A program made the translations under genes and the position numbers. Below, piece by piece: positions 48,341 through 56,812 of a DNA stretch of 64,000 nucleotides (position 1 is its first letter; each line of letters begins with the position of its first letter). The notes below the pieces were generated by a model, which was not told the DNA's origin, did not search any database, and worked only from the letters and a program-made list of their open reading frames with translations. Origin of the DNA: an uncultured Stenotrophomonas sp. (GTDB taxonomy: Bacteria > Pseudomonadota > Gammaproteobacteria > Xanthomonadales > Xanthomonadaceae); the NCBI GenBank assembly GCA_900078405.1, contig FLTS01000001.1, forward strand, positions 434,001-498,000, in the 5' to 3' direction.

Positions 48341-49727
48341 AGGCCGGCGCGTCGCGCTGTGGGGCTGGGGCCGCGAAGGCCGCGCGGCCTTCCATGCGCT
48401 GCGCGCACGCCTGCCAGCCCTGCCGCTGACGCTGTTCTGCCCCGAGGCGGAGGCTGCAGGCGTCCGCGCCGAGGTGGGGGATGTGCTGCGGGTGGAAACC
48501 GCCGCCACCGGCGAAGCCCTGTCGCGTTTCGACGTGGTGGTGAAATCGCCGGGCATCAGCCCGTACAAGCCGGAGGCACGGGCCGCGGCGGCGCAGGGCA
48601 CGCGGTTCATCGGCGGCACCTCGCTGTGGTTCGGCGAGCATGCCGATGCCGACGGCAACCTGCGCGACACCGTGTGCGTCACCGGCACCAAGGGCAAGAG
48701 CACCACCACCTCGCTGCTGGCGCACCTGCTGCGCGCGGCCGGGCACCGCACCGCACTGGCCGGCAACATCGGCCTGCCGTTGCTGGAGGTGCTGGATTCA
48801 CCGCAGGCGCCGGACTACTGGGCGGTGGAGTTGTCCAGTTATCAGACCGGCGACGTCGCGCGCAGTGGTGCGCGGCCGGAGGTTGCGGTCGTGCTCAACC
48901 TCTTCCCTGAGCACCTGGACTGGCATGGCAGCGAGCAGCGCTACATCGACGACAAGCTGTCGCTGGTGACCGAAGGCCACCCGCGGGTGGCGGTGCTCAA
49001 CGCCGCCGATGAGCACCTGCGTGGCCTGCAGCTGCCGCACAGCGAGATTGTCTGGTTCAACCAGCCCGAGGGTTGGCACATGGTTGGCGAAGTCGTGCAC
49101 CGTGGCGTGCAGGCGGTGTTCGACACCGCGGACACGCCGCTGCCGGGCCGCCACAACCGCGGCAACCTGTGCGCGGTGCTGGCAGCGCTGGAGGCGCTGG
49201 GGCTGGACGCGGTGGCGCTGGCGCCGGCGGTGCAGTCGTTCCGCCCGCTGCCCAACCGTTTGCAATTTCTGGGCGAGCGCGATGGCCTGCGCTGGGTCAA
49301 CGACTCGATCAGCACCACCCCGCACGCCACACTGGCGGCACTGGACTGCTTCGCCGGGCAGCGCATCGCGCTGCTGGTCGGCGGCCACGACCGCGGGCTG
49401 GACTGGCACGACTTCGCCGAACACATGCGTGGCAGTGCGCCGGTGGAGATCGTGACGATGGGCGTCAACGGCCCCCGCATTCACGCGTTGCTGGAACCGT
49501 TGGCTGATGCAGGTCGATTCGGTGTGCATGCCGCCGCCGACCTGCCGCAGGCGGTGCAACTGGCGCGCGCGGCGCTGGGCGAACAGGGCGGGGTGGTGCT
49601 GCTGTCGCCGGGCGCCCCCAGCTTCGGCGCCTACCGGGATTACGTCGCGCGCGGCCGCCATTTCGCCGAACTGGCCGGCTTCGATCCCGACGACATCAGC
49701 GCGATCCCGGGGCTGGGCATCGCCTGA
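48321..49727 (+). CDS. murD2: UDP-MurNAc-L-Ala--L-glutamate ligase MurD2
   Basis: 468 residues of the Mur ligase family. The N-terminal UDP-binding part has [14 protein letters not shown], the ATP loop is [13 protein letters not shown], then [12 protein letters not shown], and the C-terminal domain shows [15 protein letters not shown] and [17 protein letters not shown]. MurD2 attaches L-Glu where ordinary MurD attaches D-Glu. Start GTG 48321 lies inside murL, so the two are coupled. A normal murD would be expected in the division cluster elsewhere or to be missing. Confidence 0.9.
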
Positions 49728-49760
49728 CGACGGAGCGGGTTGGGGCGTTTCGCGTTCCGT

Positions 49761-49818
49761 GTCGGGGGCGTAGCCCCGACCTGTCCTCATGACCCGCAGA
49801 TCGGGGCCACGCCTCCGC
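49761..49818. repeat. GTCGGGG-type palindrome and decayed partner
   Basis: GTCGGGG (49761-49767) and CCCCGAC (49774-49780) form a stem around GCGTAG, then CTGTCC. A decayed inverse copy (GCAGATCGGGGCCACGCCTCC) lies at about 49796-49816. It is the same family as 40307-40372, in the gap after murD2. Confidence 0.6.
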
Positions 49819-49880
49819 GCGGGATGCCGCCGCCACCGATGCGGCATAGACTCGCTGCATTCCCCAACCGGAGCGGTCCC

Positions 49881-50684
49881 ATGCGTGCGATGCGGAAATG
49901 GCAACTGGCGCTGATGGCGTTGTGCCTGTCGGCGGCGATGCCGGCGTTGGCGAAACTGCAGCAGCGCCCGGTGGAGTGGCAACTGGACGGGGCCAGCTAC
50001 AGCGGCGTGCTGGTCTATGACGACGCGGGCGATGCCCGCCGCCCCGGCGTGGTGATGGTGCCGAACTGGCGCGGGGTGAATGCCTCGGCCATCGACAAGG
50101 CCGCGCAGATCGCCGGTGATGACTACGTGGTGCTGGTGGCCGACGTCTATGGCAGCCAGGTGCGGCCGAAGGGCAACGACGAGGCTGCCGCCGCCGCGCA
50201 GCCATTGTTGAAGGACCGTGCCCGCCTGCGTGCACGTGCCGGGGCCGCACTGGATGCGCTGAAGGCGCAGGCCGGCACCGCGCCGCTGGATGCCACCCGC
50301 ATCGCCGCGGTCGGCTTCTGCTTCGGCGGCAGCACGGTGCTGGAGATGGCGCGCGCCGGCCTGCCGCTGGCGGGCGTGGTCAGCCTGCACGGCGGACTGG
50401 TTTCACCGCTGCCGGCTGCAGCGGACAGTGGCAAGGTGCCGATGCTGGTACTCAACGGCGCGGCCGACCGCGGCGTGAGCGCCGAGGACATCGCCAGGTT
50501 CGGCAGCGAGATGGACACGGCAGGCGCCGACTGGCAGTTCGTCAACTTCAGTGGCGCGGTGCATTGCTTCGCCGAGGCCGATGCCGGCAGCGACCCGGCC
50601 AGCAACTGCCGTTACGACCCGCGCGCGGCGACACGGGCGTGGAAGATGCTGGACGACTTCCTGGAAGAACGCCTCGGCGATTGA
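49881..50684 (+). CDS. Secreted dienelactone hydrolase-family protein
   Basis: 267 residues with a signal peptide (LALMALCLSAAMPALA). The nucleophile is C147 in VGFCFGGS, with Asp in LNGAADRGV and His in GAVHCFAE, the Cys-Asp-His triad of dienelactone hydrolases. The family includes many esterases of unknown substrate; the secreted form makes a role in aromatic degradation unlikely. GGAG stands seven bases before ATG 49881. It is convergent with ispB across a hairpin pair. Confidence 0.88.
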   Translation: MRAMRKWQLALMALCLSAAMPALAKLQQRPVEWQLDGASYSGVLVYDDAGDARRPGVVMVPNWRGVNASAIDKAAQIAGDDYVVLVADVYGSQVRPKGNDEAAAAAQPLLKDRARLRARAGAALDALKAQAGTAPLDATRIAAVGFCFGGSTVLEMARAGLPLAGVVSLHGGLVSPLPAAADSGKVPMLVLNGAADRGVSAEDIARFGSEMDTAGADWQFVNFSGAVHCFAEADAGSDPASNCRYDPRAATRAWKMLDDFLEERLGD

Positions 50685-50693
50685 GTGACAACC

Positions 50694-50743
50694 GTGGGTG
50701 CGGGGGCATGCCCCGCATCCACGCAGACGGGCGAAACGCCCGT
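50694..50743. terminator. Two hairpins between convergent genes
   Basis: The first is GTGGGTGCGGGGGCATGCCCCGCA-type (50694-50722, imperfect, related to the ATGCGGGGC palindromes). The second is ACGGGCG-AAA-CGCCCGT (50727-50733 and 50737-50743, perfect). Together they can end both the hydrolase and the ispB transcripts. Confidence 0.65.
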
Positions 50744-50747
50744 TACT

Positions 50748-51746
50748 TCAGTGATCGCGCGCGACCGCGTAGCGGGCCAGCCCGCGCAGCGCGGCGACCG
50801 CGTCACTCTCGGGCAGGTCGTCCAGTGCGCGCTCGGCGGCGTCGGCGTACTCCATCGCGCGCTTGCGGCTGTATTCCAGCCCGCCGGTGGCGTGGATGGC
50901 GGCCAGCACTTCCGGCATCGCGGCGGCGTCGCCGTCCTGCACGATCTCGCGCAGGCGTTCGCACACGCCGGCATCCGAATGCGCCATCGCATGGATCAGC
51001 GGCAACGTGGCCTTGCCTTCGGCGAGGTCGTCGCCGAGGTTCTTGCCCAGGTCCTCGGCATTGGCCGAGTAGTCCAGCACGTCGTCGGCGATCTGGAAGG
51101 CGTAGCCCAATGCCATGCCGTAGTCGTACAGCCGCCGCTGCACGGCTTCGCTGGCGCCCGAGGCCAGCGCGCCCAAGCGGGTGCCGGCGGCGAACAGCAC
51201 CGCGGTCTTGCGCTCGATCACCCGCAGGTAGGCGGCCTCGTCGGTGTCCGGGTTGTGGACATGCAGCAGTTGCAGCACCTCGCCCTCGGCGATGCGGTTG
51301 GTGGTGTCGGCGAGGATCTGCATGACCTCCATCCGGTCCAGTTCCACCATCAACTGGAAGCTGCGTGAATACAGGAAGTCGCCGACCAGCACGCTCGGCG
51401 CGTTGCCCCACAGCGCGTTGGCGGTGCTGCGGCCGCGGCGCAGGTCGGATTCGTCCACCACGTCGTCGTGCAGCAGGGTGGAGGTGTGGATGAACTCGAT
51501 GATCGCGGCCAGCTGGTGGTGGTCGGCGCCGCAGTTGCCGGCGGCATGGCCGGCCAGCATCACCAGCATCGGCCGCAGGCGCTTGCCGCCGGCGGAGATG
51601 ATGTGGTCGGCGATCTGGTTGATCAGCACCACGTCCGAGGACAGGCGGCGGCGGATCAGCGCATCGACGGCGGCCATGTCCGCGGCGGCGAGGGTCTGGA
51701 TGGCGGGCAGGCCCAGCGCGGGGCGGCGGTCTTCGGCGGTGCTCAT
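50748..51746 (-). CDS. ispB: Octaprenyl diphosphate synthase IspB
   Basis: A 332-residue trans-polyprenyl synthase that makes the side chain of ubiquinone. The first aspartate-rich motif is LLHDDVVDESDLRRG, the second is FQIADDVLDYSA, and GGKRLRP binds diphosphate. The residues before the first motif (FIHTSTLLHDD, small side chains) fit a long-chain product of about C40. No ubiquinone gene lies next to it. It is divergent from the alpha-glucosidase gene. Confidence 0.93.
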   Translation of the reverse strand: MSTAEDRRPALGLPAIQTLAAADMAAVDALIRRRLSSDVVLINQIADHIISAGGKRLRPMLVMLAGHAAGNCGADHHQLAAIIEFIHTSTLLHDDVVDESDLRRGRSTANALWGNAPSVLVGDFLYSRSFQLMVELDRMEVMQILADTTNRIAEGEVLQLLHVHNPDTDEAAYLRVIERKTAVLFAAGTRLGALASGASEAVQRRLYDYGMALGYAFQIADDVLDYSANAEDLGKNLGDDLAEGKATLPLIHAMAHSDAGVCERLREIVQDGDAAAMPEVLAAIHATGGLEYSRKRAMEYADAAERALDDLPESDAVAALRGLARYAVARDH

Positions 51747-51819
51747 GCGGTGGCGTCGAGAGGGATCGGCGGATTATAGGCGGTGCCGCCGACGGGGGCA
51801 GGATCGGCCGATCACGCCG

Positions 51820-51833
51820 TGAATACGTATGCA
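51820..51833. promoter_or_regulatory. Operator-like palindrome before the alpha-glucosidase gene
   Basis: TGAATACGTATGCA, 93 bp before the aglA start. It matches the sites at 56694 and 58951 (consensus TGNATACGTATNCA). The core symmetry around ACGT suits a LacI-family dimer; the LacI gene at 62839-63867 is the candidate. Confidence 0.75.
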
Positions 51834-51925
51834 CTGCGCTCCATGGCGGAAGGGCCGCCGCTAAGCTGGAGAGGTTCATCCATCCATGCCCCACCGCGGG
51901 CACGCACAGCCCGGAGGGGCGCTCG

Positions 51926-53539
51926 ATGTCGAACACTCCCTGGTGGCGGGGCGCCGTCATCTACCAGATCTACCCGCGCAGCTTCCTGGATACCGATGGC
52001 GATGGCGTCGGCGACCTGCCGGGCATCATCGACCGGCTCGACTACGTGGCCTCGCTGGGCGTGGACGCGATCTGGGTGTCGCCGTTCTTCAAGTCGCCGA
52101 TGGCCGACTTCGGCTACGACATCGCCGACCAGCGCGATGTCGATCCGCTGTTCGGCACGCTGGACGACTTCGACCGGCTGCTGGCCAAGGCGCACGCGCT
52201 GGGCCTGAAGGTGATGATCGACCAGGTGTTCAGCCACACCTCGGTGGAGCACGCCTGGTTCAGGGAAAGCCGCGAGAGCCGCGACAACCCCAAGGCCGAC
52301 TGGTACGTGTGGGCCGACGCGCGCGAGGACGGCACGCCGCCGAACAACTGGCTGTCGATCTTCGGCGGCGTGGCCTGGCGCTGGGAACCGCGCCGGCGCC
52401 AGTACTACCTGCACAACTTCCTTTCCTCGCAGCCGGATTTGAACTTCCACAACCCGGCGGTGCAGCAGGCGACGCTGGACTACGTGAAGTTCTGGCTGGA
52501 CCGCGGCGTCGACGGCTTCCGCCTGGATTCGATCAACTTCTGCTTCCACGACGCGCAGCTGCGCGACAACCCGGCCAAGCCGGCGAGCGAGCGCGTCGGC
52601 CGCGGCTTCAGTCCGGACAATCCGTATGCGTTCCAGTACCACTACTACAACAACACCCGGCCGGAGAACATCGGCTTCCTCGAGCGCCTGCGCGCGCTGC
52701 TGGACCAGTACCCCGGCGCGGTGACGCTGGGCGAGATCTCCTCCGAGGATTCGCTGGCCACCACCGCCGAATACACCGCGCCGGGCCGCCTGCACATGGG
52801 CTACAGCTTCGAGCTGCTGGTGGACGACTACAGCGCCGGCTACATCCGCTCCACGGTGGAGAAGCTGGAAGCGACCATGCTCGACGGCTGGCCGTGCTGG
52901 GCGGTATCCAACCATGACGTGCAACGCGCGGTGACGCGCTGGGGCGGTGCGCCGGCCAACCCGGCGATGGCGAAGATGCTGGCCGCGCTGGTGTGTTCGC
53001 TGCGCGGCTCGGTGTGCATCTACCAGGGCGAGGAGCTGGGGCTGGGCGAGGCCGAGGTGCCGTTCGAGGCGCTGCAGGACCCTTACGGCATCACCTTCTG
53101 GCCGAACTTCAAGGGCCGCGATGGCTGCCGCACGCCGATGCCGTGGACCGGCGCGGAACTGTCCGGCTTCAGCAGCGGCAAGCCGTGGCTGCCGATCCCG
53201 GCCGAGCATCGCGCGTTGTCGGTACAGGCGCAGGAGGCGGACGGCGACTCGGCGCTGCATGCGTTCCGTGCGTTCATGGTGTGGCGCAGGACGCAACCGG
53301 CGTTGGTCGGTGGTTCCATCCGTTTCCTCGACAGCGCCGAGCCGGTGCTGATGTTCGAGCGCTCGCTGGGCGGGGAAACCCTGTTGCTGGCATTCAATCT
53401 TTCCGCCGAGCCGGTGCGGCATGCGCTGCCGGCAGGTACATGGCAGGCGCTGGCGCTGCCGGGACCGGCGGTGGGGCAGGCTGAAGGCGGTGAACTCGCG
53501 TTGCCGGCGCACGCGGTGTATTGCGCGCGGCGCGGCTGA
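51926..53539 (+). CDS. aglA: GH13 alpha-glucosidase (XgtA-like, subfamily 23)
   Basis: 537 residues without a signal peptide, so cytoplasmic. Motifs in order: GVDAIWVSPFFKSPM, DQVFSHTS, DGFRLDSINF with the nucleophile D201, TLGEISSE with the acid/base E270, and AVSNHDVQRA. The positions agree with XgtA and HaG-type alpha-glucosidases, as far as I recall (D/E near 201/270). Xanthomonas XgtA hydrolyses and transglucosylates maltose. An operator of the LacI type lies upstream; a strong terminator follows. Confidence 0.93.
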   Translation: MSNTPWWRGAVIYQIYPRSFLDTDGDGVGDLPGIIDRLDYVASLGVDAIWVSPFFKSPMADFGYDIADQRDVDPLFGTLDDFDRLLAKAHALGLKVMIDQVFSHTSVEHAWFRESRESRDNPKADWYVWADAREDGTPPNNWLSIFGGVAWRWEPRRRQYYLHNFLSSQPDLNFHNPAVQQATLDYVKFWLDRGVDGFRLDSINFCFHDAQLRDNPAKPASERVGRGFSPDNPYAFQYHYYNNTRPENIGFLERLRALLDQYPGAVTLGEISSEDSLATTAEYTAPGRLHMGYSFELLVDDYSAGYIRSTVEKLEATMLDGWPCWAVSNHDVQRAVTRWGGAPANPAMAKMLAALVCSLRGSVCIYQGEELGLGEAEVPFEALQDPYGITFWPNFKGRDGCRTPMPWTGAELSGFSSGKPWLPIPAEHRALSVQAQEADGDSALHAFRAFMVWRRTQPALVGGSIRFLDSAEPVLMFERSLGGETLLLAFNLSAEPVRHALPAGTWQALALPGPAVGQAEGGELALPAHAVYCARRG

Positions 53540-53564
53540 TCGGTCCGACACGAGGTGAAGCAGG

Positions 53565-53589
53565 GGCGGAGAGCAATCTCCGCCTTTTT
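53565..53589 (+). terminator. Intrinsic terminator of aglA
   Basis: GGCGGAGA-GCAA-TCTCCGCC (53565-53584) is followed by TTTTT. A textbook stem, GNRA loop and T-run. Confidence 0.95.
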
Positions 53590-53726
53590 GTTGGCTGTCG
53601 CCAGCGCTCCTGCGGCAGGCGTCTGGCTGAAGAGGGGGCTTTCGTCGCTCTGTCCGGCAGCAGGTTGTCGGGACGCACCATGTTCAACCGGCCTGCACGC
53701 GCTTTTGCGGGGCAGGGCCGCCTACG

Positions 53727-53753
53727 AAAAAGCCCGCTGCGTGAGCAGCGGGC
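53727..53753 (-). terminator. Intrinsic terminator of the TonB-dependent receptor gene
   Basis: On the minus strand GCCCGCTGC-TCAC-GCAGCGGGC is followed by TTTTTC. It lies 31 bases past the receptor stop. The stretch 53590-53726 between the two terminators holds no visible gene. Confidence 0.93.
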
Positions 53754-53783
53754 CTTGGTGTTGCGGAACGACTGGCGCCCGGA

Positions 53784-56552
53784 TCAGAACTTGTAGTTCA
53801 CGCCGACCTGGTAGCTGCGGCCCCACTCCACGGTTTCCAGCGGCCGGTCCTTGGTGCCGGCGTAGGTTTCGTACTTGGAGTTGGTCAGGTTGCTGGCCTG
53901 CAGGAACAGGCTCAGGCCCTTGAGCGCGGTGCCGTCACCGAAGTTGTAGCCGACCTGTGCGTCCAGCACGTTCTCGCCCTTGACGTAGCGCAGGGTGCGG
54001 GCGCCGTTGAAGTTGCCGATCTCGCCGATGAAGTCCGAACGCTTGCGCTGGTTCAAACGCACTTCGAAGCCACTGTTCTCGTAGTAGGCGGTGAAGTTGT
54101 ACACGCGCTTGGACAGGCCTGGCAGCATGATCGGGTCGCTGCCGACGCTGGAGGTGGTGGCCGGGTCCGGCGGGATGCTGATGCTGCTGTCGTTGAAACT
54201 GGCGCTGGCCACCACGCCGAAGCCGCGCAGGGCATCGATGAACAGGTCCAGCGGCAGCGAAGCGGTCAGTTCCGCGCCGCGCAGGCTGCCGCCGCTACCG
54301 TTGAACGGGGCGCTGTAGTTGCCGGTCATCTGCGCAGGCACCTGCAGCTGCGCTTCATTGGCGGGTACGTTCAGCCATGCCGCCACCTGGTCGGTGAAGT
54401 CGTAGCCGTCGCGGGTCTCGGTATAGATGTAGGTCTTCAGATCCTTGTAGAACACCGCGGCGGCCACGTAGGCCTTGTTGCCGAAGTATTTTTCCCACGA
54501 CAGGTCCACCGCGTTGGCCAGCCACGGCTTCAGGTGCGGGTTGCCGCCACTCGCGCCGGGCTTGCCGCGGCTGGTGTCCATGCCGAATTCCATCGAGGCG
54601 CGCAGTTCGTCCACGCGCGGGCGCGCAGCCTGCCGGGCCAGTGCGAAGCGCACGGTGTTGTCGGCCGGCAGTTCGAAGGCCAGGTTCAGGCTGGGCAGGA
54701 ACTCGAAGTACTTGCTGCCCTCATCGATCGGAATGACCTGGCTGCCCACCGGCTGCGAATCGTCCCAGTAGTTGGACTGCGAGGACTGGTCCACGCGCTG
54801 GCCCTGGATGCCGATGTTGCCGCGCACCGGCACCGAGCCGATCTGGGTGTTGATGTTGGCGCGCAGGAACACGGTGGCGATCTCCTCGTCCACGGTCCAC
54901 TGCTTGGGAATCAGGTAGCTTTCAGTGGTGGTCGGGTTGAACGTCATGTACTGGGCGACGGCGGCCGGCACGTTCCATGCCGGAATGTAGCCGGCACCGG
55001 CGAAACCGAGGTTGACCGGCTTGTACTGGAATTCGGAGCCAATGCTGGTATCGCCCTGCGCGCCGAGGTTGATGTTGCCTTCGGCCTGGGTCTTGTTCTT
55101 GCTGCGGTCGGCGTAATTGAAGCCCACGTCGATGTCGGAGAACCAGTTGAAGCCTTCCGGCGCCGGGAAGTTGACCGCCAGCTTGAGGCCCTTCAGCTCG
55201 TCGTCCACGTGTGGGGTCTTGCCGTAGCCCGAGCCGTAGATGGTGTTGGTCAGGTACAGCTTGCTGTAGTCGGAGTAGTCCAGCCCCGGGGTGAACTGAG
55301 GGAAGTTGCCACCGGCGAAGTTGAGGACCACCGAATCCAGTTGCGGCGCGGGCAGCAGCTGCAGGTTGTTCTCGAGGTTGATTTCATCGCGCTCGGCCTT
55401 GGACCAGCTGACGTCAGTGGTCAGGCGCACATCGCCGATGTTGAATTCGTTGTTCCAGCCGAACGCCTTGATCTCGTCTTCGCGATGGTTGTACATGCCA
55501 CGCACCAACGGGTAGACGTTGTGTGCCACGCCGCTGACGAAGCTGCCATTGTCGTTGACCACCACGTCGGTCACGTCCAGCCGGCCGTAGCCGCCGTTGT
55601 AGTCGCCCAGGTGGATTTCCATCTGGTTGGCGGTGTCGTATTCCTTGGCCTTGGTGTAGAAGGCGTCGAGCGTGCTGGTCCAAGCGTTGTTCGGGCGGAA
55701 CTGCAGGGTCGCCATCACGCCGTCGCGCTTGGCGTTGCCGGTGCGGCGCAGCGCCTTGATGCCGTCGGAGTAGAAGGTGCCTGCGGCCACGCCCGGGCGC
55801 CAGCCGTCGCCGATGGCCTGCCACGGCTCGTACAGGCCGACCTGGTTCTCCTGCTTGGCCATGTCCGAATGCGAGTAGCCGATGGCCACGCCGATGGTGT
55901 CGTCGGCGAACTTGTCGACGAAGCTGACGTTGAAGCGGTTGCCGTAGGGATCGACGCCTGCCGCTTCGCCCAGCGAGTTCTTCTGGTAGCGGCCGCTGAC
56001 GGCGATGACGCGCTCGCCGTAGCTGAGCGGGCGCACGGTCTGCATGTCCAGGGTGCCGGACAGGCCCTGGCCGACCAGGCCGGCATCGGGGGTCTTGTAC
56101 ACGGTGACGCCGCTGATCAGCTCGGACGGGTACTGATCGAACTCGACGCTGCGGTTGTCGCCGGTGCTGACCATTTCGCGGCCGTTGAGCAGGGTGGTGG
56201 CGAAGTCGGGCGACAGGCCGCGCACGCTGATGACCTGGGCGCGGCCGGCCACGCGCTGGGCGGCCAGGCCGGGCAGGCGGGCGATGGATTCGGCGATGGA
56301 TACGTCTGGCAGCTTGCCGATGTCCTCGGCCGAGATGGCTTCGACAATCGAGGTGGAATCACGCTTGACCGAGATTGCGCTCTCGATGCCGCGACGGATG
56401 CCGGTGACGGTCACCGTCTCCAGATCGACTGCCTCGGCTGTGTCGGTGGCCGCGGTATCGCTGGCGGCGTCCTGTGCCTGTGCGTTGGCGATGGTCAGCG
56501 TGATTGCCGACGCGAGTGCCACGCTCAACAGATTGCGCTTGCTGTTCAACAT
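53784..56552 (-). CDS. TonB-dependent receptor, probable maltodextrin importer (MalA-like)
   Basis: 922 residues. A signal peptide (VALASAITLTIANAQA) is followed by the TonB box-like VDLETVTVTG, then the plug (VRGLSPDFATTLLNGREMV, PDAGLVGQGLSGTLDMQT) and a 22-strand barrel ending in aromatic F (VGVNYKF). This is the subfamily with the RRGIESAI start found in Caulobacter MalA-like receptors, which transport maltodextrins by ExbBD energy. It follows GH97 on the same strand but has its own operator site 142 bp before the start. Ligand inferred from context. Confidence 0.9.
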   Translation of the reverse strand: MLNSKRNLLSVALASAITLTIANAQAQDAASDTAATDTAEAVDLETVTVTGIRRGIESAISVKRDSTSIVEAISAEDIGKLPDVSIAESIARLPGLAAQRVAGRAQVISVRGLSPDFATTLLNGREMVSTGDNRSVEFDQYPSELISGVTVYKTPDAGLVGQGLSGTLDMQTVRPLSYGERVIAVSGRYQKNSLGEAAGVDPYGNRFNVSFVDKFADDTIGVAIGYSHSDMAKQENQVGLYEPWQAIGDGWRPGVAAGTFYSDGIKALRRTGNAKRDGVMATLQFRPNNAWTSTLDAFYTKAKEYDTANQMEIHLGDYNGGYGRLDVTDVVVNDNGSFVSGVAHNVYPLVRGMYNHREDEIKAFGWNNEFNIGDVRLTTDVSWSKAERDEINLENNLQLLPAPQLDSVVLNFAGGNFPQFTPGLDYSDYSKLYLTNTIYGSGYGKTPHVDDELKGLKLAVNFPAPEGFNWFSDIDVGFNYADRSKNKTQAEGNINLGAQGDTSIGSEFQYKPVNLGFAGAGYIPAWNVPAAVAQYMTFNPTTTESYLIPKQWTVDEEIATVFLRANINTQIGSVPVRGNIGIQGQRVDQSSQSNYWDDSQPVGSQVIPIDEGSKYFEFLPSLNLAFELPADNTVRFALARQAARPRVDELRASMEFGMDTSRGKPGASGGNPHLKPWLANAVDLSWEKYFGNKAYVAAAVFYKDLKTYIYTETRDGYDFTDQVAAWLNVPANEAQLQVPAQMTGNYSAPFNGSGGSLRGAELTASLPLDLFIDALRGFGVVASASFNDSSISIPPDPATTSSVGSDPIMLPGLSKRVYNFTAYYENSGFEVRLNQRKRSDFIGEIGNFNGARTLRYVKGENVLDAQVGYNFGDGTALKGLSLFLQASNLTNSKYETYAGTKDRPLETVEWGRSYQVGVNYKF

Positions 56553-56693
56553 TCTCCCCTCTCCCAGGTGATGTCGCTTGGTTGTCTGTTTCCATGCACC
56601 CGGCGCGTATGCCGGGCTGTCTGTCGCCGATGCGCTATGCCTGTTTGCGACTGACATGCATGGTAATCAGCGGGCATCGCCGCGGAATCGGTC

Positions 56694-56707
56694 TGCATAC
56701 GTATTCA
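56694..56707. promoter_or_regulatory. Operator-like palindrome before the TonB-dependent receptor
   Basis: TGCATACGTATTCA, in the 260-bp gap between GH97 and the receptor, 142 bp before the receptor start. It is the same motif as at 51820 and 58951. Otherwise this gap shows no gene. Confidence 0.75.
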
Positions 56708-56812
56708 ATGCGCGGACATGGTGAAAGCCAGCCATGACAACGATGGCAACGATGGTGCCTGTCATCACCGCCCCCGCATGTGGTGTCGATGGCGGCGAAA
56801 TGACCTGCGGCG

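Noticed and set aside
54534..56654. 706-codon open frame opposite the TonB-dependent receptor
   Set aside because: The receptor strand has a signal peptide, plug motifs and a terminal aromatic residue; the opposite frame has only Val/Ala/Gly/His-rich low-complexity sequence.
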